From: Acidimicrobiales bacterium
GTDB taxonomy: Bacteria > Actinomycetota > Acidimicrobiia > Acidimicrobiales > SHLQ01
DNA length: 64,000 nucleotides
Direction: 5' to 3'
NCBI GenBank assembly: GCA_020629635.1
Contig: JAHDCX010000005.1
Location: 209,665-273,664, forward strand
In this document: one piece after another, positions 24,091-32,632 of the stretch
How the letters are laid out: each line of letters starts with the position of its first letter
How positions within the stretch are numbered: position 1 is the stretch's first letter
Position numbers and translations under genes: made by a program
The notes under the pieces: generated by a model
Told to the model about the DNA's origin: nothing
The model's input: only the letters and a program-made list of their open reading frames with translations
Databases searched by the model: none

Positions 24091-24630
24091 TCAGTCCCCG
24101 AAGATGCCGGTCTCGAACCCGTCGATGCTCGTCGTGTTCTTGCGGGACCAGTAGTCGGTCAGCTCGTCGTCCGACATGGCGGCGTAGAACGGTTCGAGCT
24201 CGGTGTCGGCACGGATCGCCTCGAGCGACATGATCGGCACACCGGTGCCGCACGACGACGACGTCGACTCGACCGTGAGATCGAAGATCTGCCGAGACCC
24301 GGCGAGCGTCGGGAACTGGGCGATGAGCTCGGGCCACTCCTCGTCTCGGGGATGGATGGCTCGTGCCGTTCCGTAGACCCGGAGGATCAGCGGCTTGTCG
24401 TCGAAGGACATGAACATCAACGTCATCCGGCCGGTCGCCGCGACGTGCGCGGCGGTCTCGTTGCCGCTGCCGGTCAGGTTGAGCCAGGCCACCCGATTCG
24501 GTCCGAGCACCCGAAGGGTGTCCATGCCCTTGGGCGACACGTTGACGCGTCCGTCGCGTGCGGCGGTCGCGACCGTGAACATCGGTTGCGCTCGGATGAA
24601 CGCGGTCTGCGAGTCGGTGAGGCGATCCAT
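24091..24630 (-). CDS. Pyridoxamine 5'-phosphate oxidase family protein
   Basis: The 179-residue protein is a split-barrel PPOX-like protein. FTVATAARDGRVNVSPKGMDTLRVL and GSGNETAAHVAATGRMTLMFMSFDDKPLILRVYG match the FMN/F420-binding face of this group, although which flavin it uses cannot be told. The C-terminus ends in KNTTSIDGFETG, typical of a subfamily of unknown function. GAGACT six bases upstream fixes the ATG. Confidence 0.8.
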   Translation of the reverse strand: MDRLTDSQTAFIRAQPMFTVATAARDGRVNVSPKGMDTLRVLGPNRVAWLNLTGSGNETAAHVAATGRMTLMFMSFDDKPLILRVYGTARAIHPRDEEWPELIAQFPTLAGSRQIFDLTVESTSSSCGTGVPIMSLEAIRADTELEPFYAAMSDDELTDYWSRKNTTSIDGFETGIFGD

Positions 24631-24642
24631 GGGGCGAGTCTC
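24628..24642 (-). promoter_or_regulatory. Leaderless -10 element (GAGACT-6-ATG)
   Basis: GAGACT lies six bases before the ATG of the PPOX-like gene on the minus strand. Confidence 0.5.
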
Positions 24643-24680
24643 CCATGGCGGTGTGACAGCCAGCTTCACCGCCCGGCCGG

Positions 24681-25862
24681 TCAGCGGCGGCGCAGATACT
24701 CGGTGGCGTCTCGGTTGGTGAGTTGGCTCAACTGATCGTCGACGACACGTTCGCGTTCGCTCCGCCGCGGGTGGTTGACGCCTTCGCCGATCACGGCCTC
24801 ACCGGGATTGCAGACCACGTAGCGGCTGATCCGTTGCGCATGGTCGCTGAGCCCCTGCCACACGTCGTACGACATCGAACGAATCAGCGCCTCGCTTCGG
24901 AACCACGGCGCCATGTATTCGACGTTGGGCATCGCCCGGACCTCGCGGGACAGGTTGGGTGTGCCCGAGTGCCAGCAGCGGGCGTCGCGAACGATGGCCG
25001 AGCCGGCGGGGAGCGGGCACACGGTGCTGAGCTGCATCCATTCGGGTTCGTCGGCGATGGTCGGGATTGGTGCTCGGCTGCGATGCGTCCCGGGGATCAC
25101 CCGAATGGGTCCATTGATCGGTGTGAGGTCGACGGTCGCGAAGTTGATGTGGAGGACCGGAGTCGGGAGGTCGCGCATCGAGACGCCGCCGACCGGATCG
25201 TGCAGCTCGGTCCAGACGGTGTCGGCGTGCAGACCCTGGTACTCGATCGCTCCGGGGAGTGCGAGGTCACCGCCCGAGCCGTAGACGATGTAGTCGGGGC
25301 TGCCGAAGATCGCCTCGAGGATCGGGGTGGTCGTCGGTAGGTCGATCAGCTGGGTCCACTCCGGGCGATGAAACATGTGCCGAGACGCCGACGTTCCGCC
25401 GAACGAGTAGCGGTGTGGGAGGCCACCGGCGCCACCGCCGACGGCGGCGTCGGGGTCGGCTTCGAGGAGTGTGGCCACCACGTCGTCGACGCCCGCTCGA
25501 AGCCGGTCGAGTTGCTCGGCGTTGAGCGCATCGGCGACCGCCACGAAGCCGTCTCGATGAAAGATGCGCGTTGCTCGCTCGACGTCTCCCGGCTCGACGA
25601 CGTCGAGTCCAACGATGCCGTTGTTGGCGGAGAGGTGGGTGCGCAACGCCGTGACGTCGGGGTCGTCGTAGGCCCGGGTCCACGTCGCGCACTTCGGGTC
25701 GCCTTCGACGAGATTGCGATGCTCGGGCGTGGTTTCGATGTCGACGTCGCCGACCTCGGTCGCCAGGCCGAGCGGGTTGTCGTTGGACGCGGGCCGGTCG
25801 TGGTCCGCACGGTTGTGGAACCCGTTGGGCGGTACGTTCGCATTCCAGCCGATCGAGGTCAT
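24681..25862 (-). CDS. Phytanoyl-CoA dioxygenase (PhyH)-like protein
   Basis: The 393-residue protein has the PhyH double-stranded beta-helix motifs: FHRDGFVAVADALNAEQLDRLRAGVDDV at the start of the domain, the iron-binding His-x-Asp in GLHADTVWTE, and the distal His with the 2-oxoglutarate-binding Arg region (IRVIPGTHRSRAP, then RDARCWHSGTPNLS). It is therefore a candidate Fe(II)/2-oxoglutarate oxygenase; the substrate is unknown. An in-frame GGAGG lies just upstream of the ATG. The next gene upstream on the same strand is the OpgC-like membrane protein. Confidence 0.85.
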   Translation of the reverse strand: MTSIGWNANVPPNGFHNRADHDRPASNDNPLGLATEVGDVDIETTPEHRNLVEGDPKCATWTRAYDDPDVTALRTHLSANNGIVGLDVVEPGDVERATRIFHRDGFVAVADALNAEQLDRLRAGVDDVVATLLEADPDAAVGGGAGGLPHRYSFGGTSASRHMFHRPEWTQLIDLPTTTPILEAIFGSPDYIVYGSGGDLALPGAIEYQGLHADTVWTELHDPVGGVSMRDLPTPVLHINFATVDLTPINGPIRVIPGTHRSRAPIPTIADEPEWMQLSTVCPLPAGSAIVRDARCWHSGTPNLSREVRAMPNVEYMAPWFRSEALIRSMSYDVWQGLSDHAQRISRYVVCNPGEAVIGEGVNHPRRSERERVVDDQLSQLTNRDATEYLRRR

Positions 25863-25941
25863 GCCCTCCAGTTCAGCAGTGTCTGGCGAGGTCGTCGATG
25901 TCCGCCAACCAGTGCCCTACCCGTTGCACTCGGCGTACTTG

Positions 25942-27222
25942 TCATCCGCCGGTCCAGCCGACCACGACGACGAGCGCCAGTGTCCACACGGCGACCGCCG
26001 GGCCGTGCGCTCGGATCTGCGCACTCCGGGTCATCCCGGAGCGGAGCTGTCGAACGATTCGATTGCGGACGAGGGCGGCTCCCCAGATGAGGCCGAGATA
26101 GCCGCCGGTCCACATTGTGGCCAGCGTCGAGGAGTCGTCTTCGCCGTACCCCGAGCTTGCAATCCACCAGACCGTAGGAATCGCGGCCAGGTGGGCGACA
26201 AAGGTGAACAGCGACGCTTCGCCCAAGGGAAGCAGGAGCCAACCGACGGACCGTTCGACGAGCACCCACAGCCGATCGACGAGCAACCAGCCAGCCCGCA
26301 GGTACAGGCCGACGACGGCGAGTGCGGAGAACGGCATCTCGAACTCGCGTCGTCCGAGGGGCCCGTTGACGTCTTCGCCGTTGATCCACTCGCCGAGCCA
26401 CAGCCCGTGTTCCCACCCTCCTCGATGGAGCCACGCCAACACGATCGCCGCAGCCACGATGCCGCCGTCGATCAGTCGATGTAGCGGGAATCGACTCCAC
26501 CATCGGGCGATGGCGTCGCAGTGGTAGCCGAGCACGAGGCCGCCGAAGAACAGTGGCGCGTTGGGGGCGAGAGCGCGGAACGACTCGATGGGCACGTCGA
26601 GCGCTTCGGGTCCGGCGACCTGCGAGAACGCGTAGACCCCGACGACACCGCCGATGACCACGCCGGTGCGGCCGGAGGCCATCAGCCGGAGAGCGACGAC
26701 GGCGACGGTCAGGTACGCGACGTAGGCGATGAGGATGTCGGCGCCGTTGAAGGCAGTGCGCAACGTGAGGACCTGGCCGATCCATGCCCATCGACCGTCG
26801 TGCTCGTTTGGGTCGAACCAGCCCCAGAGTTCGGTGGTCACGTGCATCGCAATCGCTGCGAACCCGAACGAAATGCCGATGGTCGCCAGATAGACCGTCC
26901 AGGTCCGGCTGAGGAGCCGGTCGGTGATCTGTTCGCGAGACCGTCCGATCGACACGACGCCGAGCGTCAGACCGGAGATGAACAGGAAGGCCTCTGCCGC
27001 CGAGATCAGAAACTGGGATCGCCCGGTGAAGAGGTGAATGTGGCTGTGATGCATCCCGAAGTGATTCGCCGACATGGCAAAGAGCGCGAATCCGCGGAGC
27101 AGATCGAGGCGGCGGTCACGAGGGCCAGCTTCGCGGTAGCGGAGTCGACCAAACGGGGATCGCGGTTTCGGCGGTGCCGAGGGTTCGGTGTCGACCGGTG
27201 TGGAGAGCGTCGTCGTAGCCAT
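25942..27222 (-). CDS. OpgC-like polytopic membrane acyltransferase
   Basis: The 426-residue protein has a charged 40-residue N-terminus and then about ten to twelve TM segments. The motif DRRLDLLRGFALFAMSANHFG near residue 36 is the signature start of the OpgC/acyltransferase-3-like membrane family (its conserved Arg, Asp and His residues). Members transfer acyl or succinyl groups to glycans. The target here is unknown. It is transcribed toward the PhyH gene. Confidence 0.7.
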   Translation of the reverse strand: MATTTLSTPVDTEPSAPPKPRSPFGRLRYREAGPRDRRLDLLRGFALFAMSANHFGMHHSHIHLFTGRSQFLISAAEAFLFISGLTLGVVSIGRSREQITDRLLSRTWTVYLATIGISFGFAAIAMHVTTELWGWFDPNEHDGRWAWIGQVLTLRTAFNGADILIAYVAYLTVAVVALRLMASGRTGVVIGGVVGVYAFSQVAGPEALDVPIESFRALAPNAPLFFGGLVLGYHCDAIARWWSRFPLHRLIDGGIVAAAIVLAWLHRGGWEHGLWLGEWINGEDVNGPLGRREFEMPFSALAVVGLYLRAGWLLVDRLWVLVERSVGWLLLPLGEASLFTFVAHLAAIPTVWWIASSGYGEDDSSTLATMWTGGYLGLIWGAALVRNRIVRQLRSGMTRSAQIRAHGPAVAVWTLALVVVVGWTGG

Positions 27223-27301
27223 GGGCGTACTCGTACGGCACCGATCATGAGGATCTCGTGAAGGCCCACGGCCGGAGATCGACGTCGGGTCTCTCCGTTC
27301 G

Positions 27302-28072
27302 TCAGTCGACGACGACGACCTCGGCAGTAGCCGAACGGAGCGTCGTCGCTGCGGCGCCTGCCCCCTCCCCGGCGAGGAGGATGGTCGAGACGTCGTCGAC
27401 GTTGGCGATCCGGTACGGCGCCAAAGTCTCGACCTTCGGCGATTCGGCCGGAATCACCGTGTGGGCAGCGGCGGCGATGAACGCTCGCTTGGTGGCGACC
27501 TCGTGTGTCGAGCGGGTCATCAGGCCGGCGTCGGCGTCGAGCGCGCAGACCCCGACGACGGCGAGATCGAGATGATGCTCCGAGATCGCGTCGACGGCTT
27601 CGGCGCCGGTGGCCGCCATCCAGGTGAGATCGAGATGGCCCCCGACGAGGCGAACCGTTGCAGAGGGATGGTCAGCGAGTGCCAGGGCGACCGACGGACC
27701 GTTCGTCACGACGGTGATCGCAAGGTCCGGCGGGATCAGTGCAGCAATCTCGGTCGTCGTGGTGCCCGCATCGAGACCCACGACCTGGCCGGGTTCGAGT
27801 CGGTCGACGATGGCCGCGGCGAGGCGTTGCCGGGCCGAACCCGAGTCGCGTCGGCGACCGTTGTAGGACGCCGACGTGGCGACGGTGGGCAGGGCGCCTC
27901 CGTGGACTCGTTGGAGTCGCCCGTCTCGATCGAGGGCCCGCAGGTCGCGTCGAATCGTGTCGACCGAGGTGTCGAAGCGCGCCGCCAACGCGGCGGTGTC
28001 CACCCGCCGGTCGGCGTCGAGCGTCTCGAGGATCTGGGTGCGACGCTCGGCGACGAGGTGCGTGGACTCCAT
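27302..28072 (-). CDS. DeoR-family transcriptional regulator
   Basis: The 256-residue protein has an N-terminal DeoR winged helix (RRTQILETLDADRRVDTAALAARFDTSVDTIRRDLRAL) and a C-terminal DeoRC sensor domain (GLDAGTTTTEIAALIP, TVVTNGPSVALAL, GVCALDADAGLMTRS), which in the family binds a phosphorylated sugar. The start is the ATG six bases after TAGTCT; the GTG immediately before it leaves a spacing of only three. It is divergent from the DUF4406-like gene across a region of phased repeats that likely contains its operator. Confidence 0.85.
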   Translation of the reverse strand: MESTHLVAERRTQILETLDADRRVDTAALAARFDTSVDTIRRDLRALDRDGRLQRVHGGALPTVATSASYNGRRRDSGSARQRLAAAIVDRLEPGQVVGLDAGTTTTEIAALIPPDLAITVVTNGPSVALALADHPSATVRLVGGHLDLTWMAATGAEAVDAISEHHLDLAVVGVCALDADAGLMTRSTHEVATKRAFIAAAAHTVIPAESPKVETLAPYRIANVDDVSTILLAGEGAGAAATTLRSATAEVVVVD

Positions 28073-28084
28073 CACCCCAGACTA
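28070..28084 (-). promoter_or_regulatory. Leaderless -10 element (TAGTCT-6-ATG)
   Basis: TAGTCT lies six bases before the deoR-type ATG. Confidence 0.5.
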
Positions 28085-28092
28085 GAGCCAGA

Positions 28093-28126
28093 TGCACGTT
28101 CTTGCATGTTCGTGCATGTTCGTGCA
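28093..28126. promoter_or_regulatory. Phased TGCA decamer repeats, likely DeoR operator
   Basis: TGCA occurs at 28093, 28103, 28113 and 28123, exactly 10 bases apart, inside near-identical decamers (GTTCTTGCAT, GTTCGTGCAT, GTTCGTGCAC). All sites face the same side of the helix. They lie between the two divergent leaderless promoters and overlap the -10 of the plus-strand gene. Confidence 0.65.
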
Positions 28127-28139
28127 CACTCGCGTCATG
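28125..28139 (+). promoter_or_regulatory. Leaderless -10 element (CACACT-6-ATG)
   Basis: CACACT lies six bases before the ATG and partly overlaps the last operator decamer. Confidence 0.5.
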
Positions 28140-28490
28140 CAGATTCTTGTGGCCGGTCCCCTTCGTGGCGGAACCGGAGATGACCCCGACCTCATTCACG
28201 CCAATCTTGAGGCGATGACCTCCGCGGCGCTCGAGCTGTATCGCCGCGGCCACATGCCGATCGTCGGCGAGTGGCTCAGTCTCCCGCTGATCGAGGCCGC
28301 CGGTTCCGAACGCATCGGTGACGCCATCTACGACGAGATCCAGCATCCGCTCGGGCAGCGGCTGCTCGAACACAGCGACGGCTGCCTGCGGATCGGGGGC
28401 GAATCCAGCGGTGCCGATCTGATGGTGTCGACGACCCAAGAACTGGGCAAGCCCGTGTGGTTCGACCTCGAAGCGATCCCCGCGGCCTGA
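28137..28490 (+). CDS. Nucleoside deoxyribosyltransferase-like (DUF4406) protein
   Basis: The 117-residue protein opens with MQILVAGPLRGG, the P-loop-like start of the nucleoside 2-deoxyribosyltransferase/DUF4406 fold. It continues through PIVGEWLSLPLIEAAG to DGCLRIGGESSGADLMVSTTQELGKPVW, the active-site-like Ser-Gly-Asp segment. Catalysis on a nucleoside or sugar is plausible from the fold but unproven. It is probably controlled by the adjacent DeoR protein. An in-frame upstream ATG would have to be translated from the operator repeats and I reject it. Confidence 0.65.
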   Translation: MQILVAGPLRGGTGDDPDLIHANLEAMTSAALELYRRGHMPIVGEWLSLPLIEAAGSERIGDAIYDEIQHPLGQRLLEHSDGCLRIGGESSGADLMVSTTQELGKPVWFDLEAIPAA

Positions 28491-28494
28491 CCGA

Positions 28495-30216
28495 TCAGGC
28501 GGCGACCACGAAGCCCTTGCCGCCGCGCTTCGCCTCATACATCGCGGCGTCCGCGCGCTGAATGAGCCGCTCGAACGGCTCGCCCGGCTCTGCGGCCACC
28601 ACTCCGATCGAACACCCGACCCCAGCCGTACCCGGCGTCGCAGAAATCGTGTCGACCAACCGCTCGGCCATCGCACGGACGACCTCGAGGTCGTCCCACG
28701 CAACGATCGCAAACTCGTCGCCTCCGAGACGGCCGACCAGATCGCCGTCCCGCGTCGACTGCTCGAGCAGCCGGGCGACCTTGATCAGGACCTCATCGCC
28801 GGCGGCGTGTCCGAGGGTGTCGTTGATCGCTTTGAAGCCGTCGAGATCGATCACGGCGACAACGGCGGTGTCGGGACGTTCGGTGGCTCGTTCTTCGAGC
28901 GCCGATCGGTTGAAGAGACCGGTGAGCGGATCGGTGTCTGCCCGCGTCCGCAGCATCGCCGTCGTGTTGTTCACGCGGCGGATCGCCATTCGAAGGTTTC
29001 GCCCGATCGTTCCCGGAAGCTCGGTCCCGAGCAGCGGGTCGTCGTATCGCTCGTCGGCGAGCGCGCCGAGCTGGCGTTGCACGGCCGACAACGTGGCCGA
29101 CATCTCGTCGAACGTCCCCGCGAGCGCGGCGAGTTCGTCTTCGCCCTGATCGTCGATCGGCGACACGTCCAGCTCACCACCAGAGATCGCCGTGGCCGCC
29201 GATGCGACCCGCTCGATCCTGCGAGACAATCGACCCCCGACGATCCGCGACGACAGCACGGTCAACCCAACGCCGAGGAGGCTCGCGATGATCACGATCA
29301 GTCGAGTCCGACGAGCCTCGTCGTATGCGGTATCGGCTTGGGCTTTGGCCGCATCGACCTGAACGAGACCGAGCTCGTACATCGCGTCGGAGTCCGCGGT
29401 ACCTTGCGCGAGCAGCAGCGCCGAGATCAGCGGATCGATCGGTGCAGGCTCGCCATCCACAGGCAGGGCCCGGACGAGCGTGCGCATCTCCATGAAGGAG
29501 GAGTCATCCACCATCGCCCGGAACGCTGCGCCGCCGTCACCGCCGATCGACTCGACCAGAAGATCCAGCTCGACGTCGGTCTTTGCCGAGGCCGCCGCAT
29601 GTGCGTCGACGTCTTGTGTCGAACGAACGCCTTCGATCAGGATCCGCGATGCGAGGCTCGACTCGAGCGAGATCGTCGTCGCGAAGTCTTCGAAGAGCAC
29701 GATGCTGAGCGCATCGCCGCCGTCGGCGACGAGCAATGCCCGACTCGAGGCACTCTCGAAGGCAGCTGCTCGGTCGACGAGCGCGCCGGCTTCTTGGCCA
29801 ATGCTTCGATCCGTGGCGTCCCAGCGATCGCGCAACGTCGACAGCTCGTCGGTGAGCGTGTCGAACGACGCCGTGGTCGTGGGATCGAGATCAAGGTCAG
29901 CGGCGCCGGCGATCGAGTCGTCGGTCGCGGTTCTGACCTGCGCGACGAGTGCTTCGCCGGTGGCCCCTTCGGCGATCGAGTAGGCGCTGACAGACTCGAT
30001 CGCCCACAGGTCGTAGAGGATCGCTTCGAGCAACACCGTCGATCGCACCTGGCCGAGCGTGACGGCCTGGTCGATCGCTTCAGCACGTTGCTGCGCTGCG
30101 GTCGCGTCGTCGTTGGCCCGGTCGACGACGAACACCGAGATCGCCGCGAGCGCGACGAGTGGCACGAGAGCCAACAGGATCAACGTCCCGCGTACACCCA
30201 GCCGATCGAGAGACAT
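28495..30216 (-). CDS. Membrane diguanylate cyclase (GGDEF) with extracellular sensor
   Basis: The 573-residue protein has an N-terminal TM (ILLALVPLVALAAISVFVV), a 250-residue extracellular mostly helical sensor, a second TM (LIVIIASLLGVGLTVLSSRIV), a HAMP linker (RIERVASAATAISGGELDV), and a GGDEF domain with intact VGRLGGDEFAIVAW near residue 510. It should make cyclic di-GMP in the cytoplasm in response to an unknown signal. An I-site RxxD cannot be assigned with confidence. The start is uncertain: a GTG eight codons upstream is also in frame. PilZ-type receptors for cyclic di-GMP occur at 55083 in this window. Confidence 0.85.
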   Translation of the reverse strand: MSLDRLGVRGTLILLALVPLVALAAISVFVVDRANDDATAAQQRAEAIDQAVTLGQVRSTVLLEAILYDLWAIESVSAYSIAEGATGEALVAQVRTATDDSIAGAADLDLDPTTTASFDTLTDELSTLRDRWDATDRSIGQEAGALVDRAAAFESASSRALLVADGGDALSIVLFEDFATTISLESSLASRILIEGVRSTQDVDAHAAASAKTDVELDLLVESIGGDGGAAFRAMVDDSSFMEMRTLVRALPVDGEPAPIDPLISALLLAQGTADSDAMYELGLVQVDAAKAQADTAYDEARRTRLIVIIASLLGVGLTVLSSRIVGGRLSRRIERVASAATAISGGELDVSPIDDQGEDELAALAGTFDEMSATLSAVQRQLGALADERYDDPLLGTELPGTIGRNLRMAIRRVNNTTAMLRTRADTDPLTGLFNRSALEERATERPDTAVVAVIDLDGFKAINDTLGHAAGDEVLIKVARLLEQSTRDGDLVGRLGGDEFAIVAWDDLEVVRAMAERLVDTISATPGTAGVGCSIGVVAAEPGEPFERLIQRADAAMYEAKRGGKGFVVAA

Positions 30217-30326
30217 GGTTCCGAAAGGATCGACAGCCACGTGCGATCACTTGATTGAGTGGAACACCATCGAAACATGGGCTGAGGGGACCACGACGCC
30301 GACCGACGAGTTCATGCCAGGTGTGT

Positions 30327-30341
30327 GAGGCTCTTGCCATG
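30327..30341 (+). promoter_or_regulatory. Leaderless -10 element (GAGGCT-6-ATG)
   Basis: GAGGCT lies six bases before the ATG of the lipoprotein gene. Confidence 0.45.
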
Positions 30342-31898
30342 GCGATATCGGCGGGCGGCGCGGTGCGACGAACGATGGCGGTTGGGGCAGCCCTGATCGC
30401 GCTTGTCGGATGCACCGGAACCGAGGCGGACGGTGACGCCGGACCACCCGTGACGGTCCCCGTCACCAGCGGGACCAGCGCGGTCACGACGGCGGGACCC
30501 TCGGTCCAGCCTCCCCTCGGACAACCCGTTGGTTGCGATGCTCCCGAACTCGCGGCGGTTCTCGAGGCGGCACCCGCGGCTGTGGTTCCCACACCCACGG
30601 TCTCGATCGAAGCCCAACCGGACGTCTCACAAGTCGTGCACGATGAGGAGACAGGATTCGTTGCGTTCGGCGACGACGTGACAGAGGTTCTCACCTCCCC
30701 ACAAGGAGTGCTTTGGTCGTCGGCCTCGACGAATGGATTGCCGGCTGCCGGACGCCTGTGGTCGATCACGGGTTCCGGCAACCCACATGTGGCGCTGTTC
30801 GAAGACCGGGACGAGCGTGGCGAGCCGCGATTCTCGGTCGCATCGTCGTCCGATCTGATCAGCTGGACGCTCGCCCCACTACCGGAACCAACGGCGCCTG
30901 ACCTGACGCGTGTTCCGCGCCATCTCTTCTCGTCCGACGGACGAGCGATCGTCATTGCACGCGAGACCGGTGGGAGCCCCACCGAGGAGCAAGTGGTCAT
31001 CACCGGACCACCCGACGGCCCCTTCACCGCCGTGGTGGGTGGACGCTTCCGGGGAATGAACGAGATCGCGGCGATCGATCAGACGCTCGTCGCCTTCGGC
31101 GGCAGGCAGCTCTGGTTCAAGTCATCGGGCGACGATTGGCGCACTGCCGTGCCCCGCTCTGGCTCGGCAATCCGGCTGACCAGCGACGACCGGACCGCCA
31201 TCGCCGTGCTGGACACCACGGCGAACAGACCGCGGGTCGGGCGACGAGCGGAATTTCCCGGACCAACGAGGCACGACCTGTTCTCGACGAGCGACGGCGA
31301 GGACTGGGTCCCCGTTCCTTTCGAGACCGCGCCGCGCTATGGGCTTGCGACAGACTTGACTGCCGGTCCAGCCGGATTCGTGATCTCTGCGACGGCGTTC
31401 GTCGATGATCCCCAGCCCGACGTCCGAGCGTTCGATGCACTCGGTTGCACCGTACGCATCTCCGACACGAGCCACGGGGAGATCTGGTCGGTGTGGACCG
31501 AAAGCGGAATCATTGTCCACGAGTTCAACGTGCGTGATCTCGGCACCGGGGACGAGCCCACGCGTGGACGGGGTTGGGCGCTGCCCGACGAGACGATCAT
31601 CTACGTGCCCGGCACGGACACCGTGCTCCTCCGGCTCTCACAAGACGCCATCGCCGAAGCGGAGCCGGTGGACATCGCGCTGCCGGAGCGCCAGACGCGC
31701 CTCTTCGTGTCGTCCGACGGTGTGCAATGGCGCGAGATCATCACCGATCTCGAAGGCCTTCACTTCGCAGAGGTTCTCGCGGTCGGCGACGACGAAGTGC
31801 TGCTCTGGAGCCGTGATGCGAGCTACATCCTTCGCCAATGGTCGCACCTCGAACCCGTTCCTCCAGAACCACAGTGGATCCGCGTTCCGCTCGATTGA
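30339..31898 (+). CDS. Large lipoprotein, probable beta-propeller
   Basis: The 519-residue protein has a lipoprotein signal (AVGAALIALVGC, Cys near residue 24), a Thr/Val/Pro linker, then a long repeat-like region with recurring motifs such as VLWSSASTNGLPAAG, FSVASSSDLISWTLAPLP, DLFSTSDGEDWVPV and LFVSSDGVQWREI. The SSDGxxW repeats resemble sialidase/BNR-type Asp boxes, and so suggest a beta-propeller. No catalytic residues are evident; a binding function outside the cell is inferred. The start is chosen by the signal peptide and the -10 spacing. Confidence 0.6.
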   Translation: MAISAGGAVRRTMAVGAALIALVGCTGTEADGDAGPPVTVPVTSGTSAVTTAGPSVQPPLGQPVGCDAPELAAVLEAAPAAVVPTPTVSIEAQPDVSQVVHDEETGFVAFGDDVTEVLTSPQGVLWSSASTNGLPAAGRLWSITGSGNPHVALFEDRDERGEPRFSVASSSDLISWTLAPLPEPTAPDLTRVPRHLFSSDGRAIVIARETGGSPTEEQVVITGPPDGPFTAVVGGRFRGMNEIAAIDQTLVAFGGRQLWFKSSGDDWRTAVPRSGSAIRLTSDDRTAIAVLDTTANRPRVGRRAEFPGPTRHDLFSTSDGEDWVPVPFETAPRYGLATDLTAGPAGFVISATAFVDDPQPDVRAFDALGCTVRISDTSHGEIWSVWTESGIIVHEFNVRDLGTGDEPTRGRGWALPDETIIYVPGTDTVLLRLSQDAIAEAEPVDIALPERQTRLFVSSDGVQWREIITDLEGLHFAEVLAVGDDEVLLWSRDASYILRQWSHLEPVPPEPQWIRVPLD

Positions 31899-31932
31899 CT
31901 CCGCACTCGACCTGGGCCTCGGTTGACCATGC

Positions 31933-31947
31933 GATGATCCGTGGATG
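31933..31947 (+). promoter_or_regulatory. Weak -10 element (GATGAT-6-ATG)
   Basis: GATGAT is six bases before the ATG of the alpha/beta hydrolase-like gene. It fits the NANNNT pattern but is a weaker match. Confidence 0.35.
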
Positions 31948-32601
31948 GTGCATCTTCCCGAGTCGCTTCCGGTCGTGCTCGTGCACGGCGGTCTCTACGA
32001 CGAACCGGTCATGACGGGGCAGTCCTTTTGGGTGGAGACGGCGGTCGCGCCGATGTTGCGGCGCCGCAACGTCGACGTGATCGTGCACGAGCGGCCGCGA
32101 GAGCCGACCTCATGGTCCGAAGAGGCCGACGCCCTCGCCGCCACGATCACCAACGCCGGCCATGAGCGGGTTGCGCTCGTCGCCGGATCGAACGGCTGCA
32201 GCGTCGCGCTTCGGTTACTGCTCGATCAGCCCGAGCTCGTGCATCGCGTGCTGCTGTGTTGGCCGGCGACGGCGGGCGATCCCGTCGTCGACGAGCTCGC
32301 CCGCATCATCATCACCGACGTCCATGACGACGCAACGGCAGACCGGCTGCTCACCGGCCGACCAATCCGGGGTGTGACCTCCGACGAACTTGCCGCGATC
32401 ACTGCCGAAGTCGTGCTGTATCCATCGATGCCGGAGAACAAGGCCCACCAACGAACCACGGTCACCCAGTTGTTGGCCACGATCCCCGGTGTGCTGCTGG
32501 TCGGCGGCAGCCCCGAACCGATCCACGACGAGTTCGCCGAGCATCTGTTCGCATTCGTCGACATCGTCGACGCCTTCTCGAAGGTTCACCACGACGACTG
32601 A
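31945..32601 (+). CDS. Alpha/beta-hydrolase-like protein lacking the usual Ser
   Basis: The 218-residue protein has the fold's opening strand and oxyanion HG (PVVLVHGGLYDEP), and then VALVAGSNGCSVALRLL, where the nucleophile elbow would be. There the position normally held by Ser, Cys or Asp is Asn, and the Ser lies one residue earlier. Further strands (HRVLLCWPATAGDP, GVLLVGGSPEPIHDEF with a candidate acid and His) are present. It is either a non-catalytic member or uses a shifted nucleophile. It is followed by a GNAT gene with its own -10. Confidence 0.6.
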   Translation: MVHLPESLPVVLVHGGLYDEPVMTGQSFWVETAVAPMLRRRNVDVIVHERPREPTSWSEEADALAATITNAGHERVALVAGSNGCSVALRLLLDQPELVHRVLLCWPATAGDPVVDELARIIITDVHDDATADRLLTGRPIRGVTSDELAAITAEVVLYPSMPENKAHQRTTVTQLLATIPGVLLVGGSPEPIHDEFAEHLFAFVDIVDAFSKVHHDD

Positions 32602-32617
32602 GAGTCGGTCGCCACGC

Positions 32618-32632
32618 GAGACTGGGTGAGTG
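32618..32632 (+). promoter_or_regulatory. Leaderless -10 element (GAGACT-6-GTG)
   Basis: GAGACT lies six bases before the GTG of the GNAT acetyltransferase gene. Confidence 0.5.

Noticed and set aside
28093..28126. CRISPR-like short repeats
   Set aside because: The units are 10 bases long, abutting and without spacers. They fit an operator rather than a CRISPR array.
28092..28136. An earlier start for the deoxyribosyltransferase-like gene
   Set aside because: The added residues would be translated from phased repeats (MHVLACSCMFVH), which look like an operator, and the conserved start MQILVAGP has its own -10.
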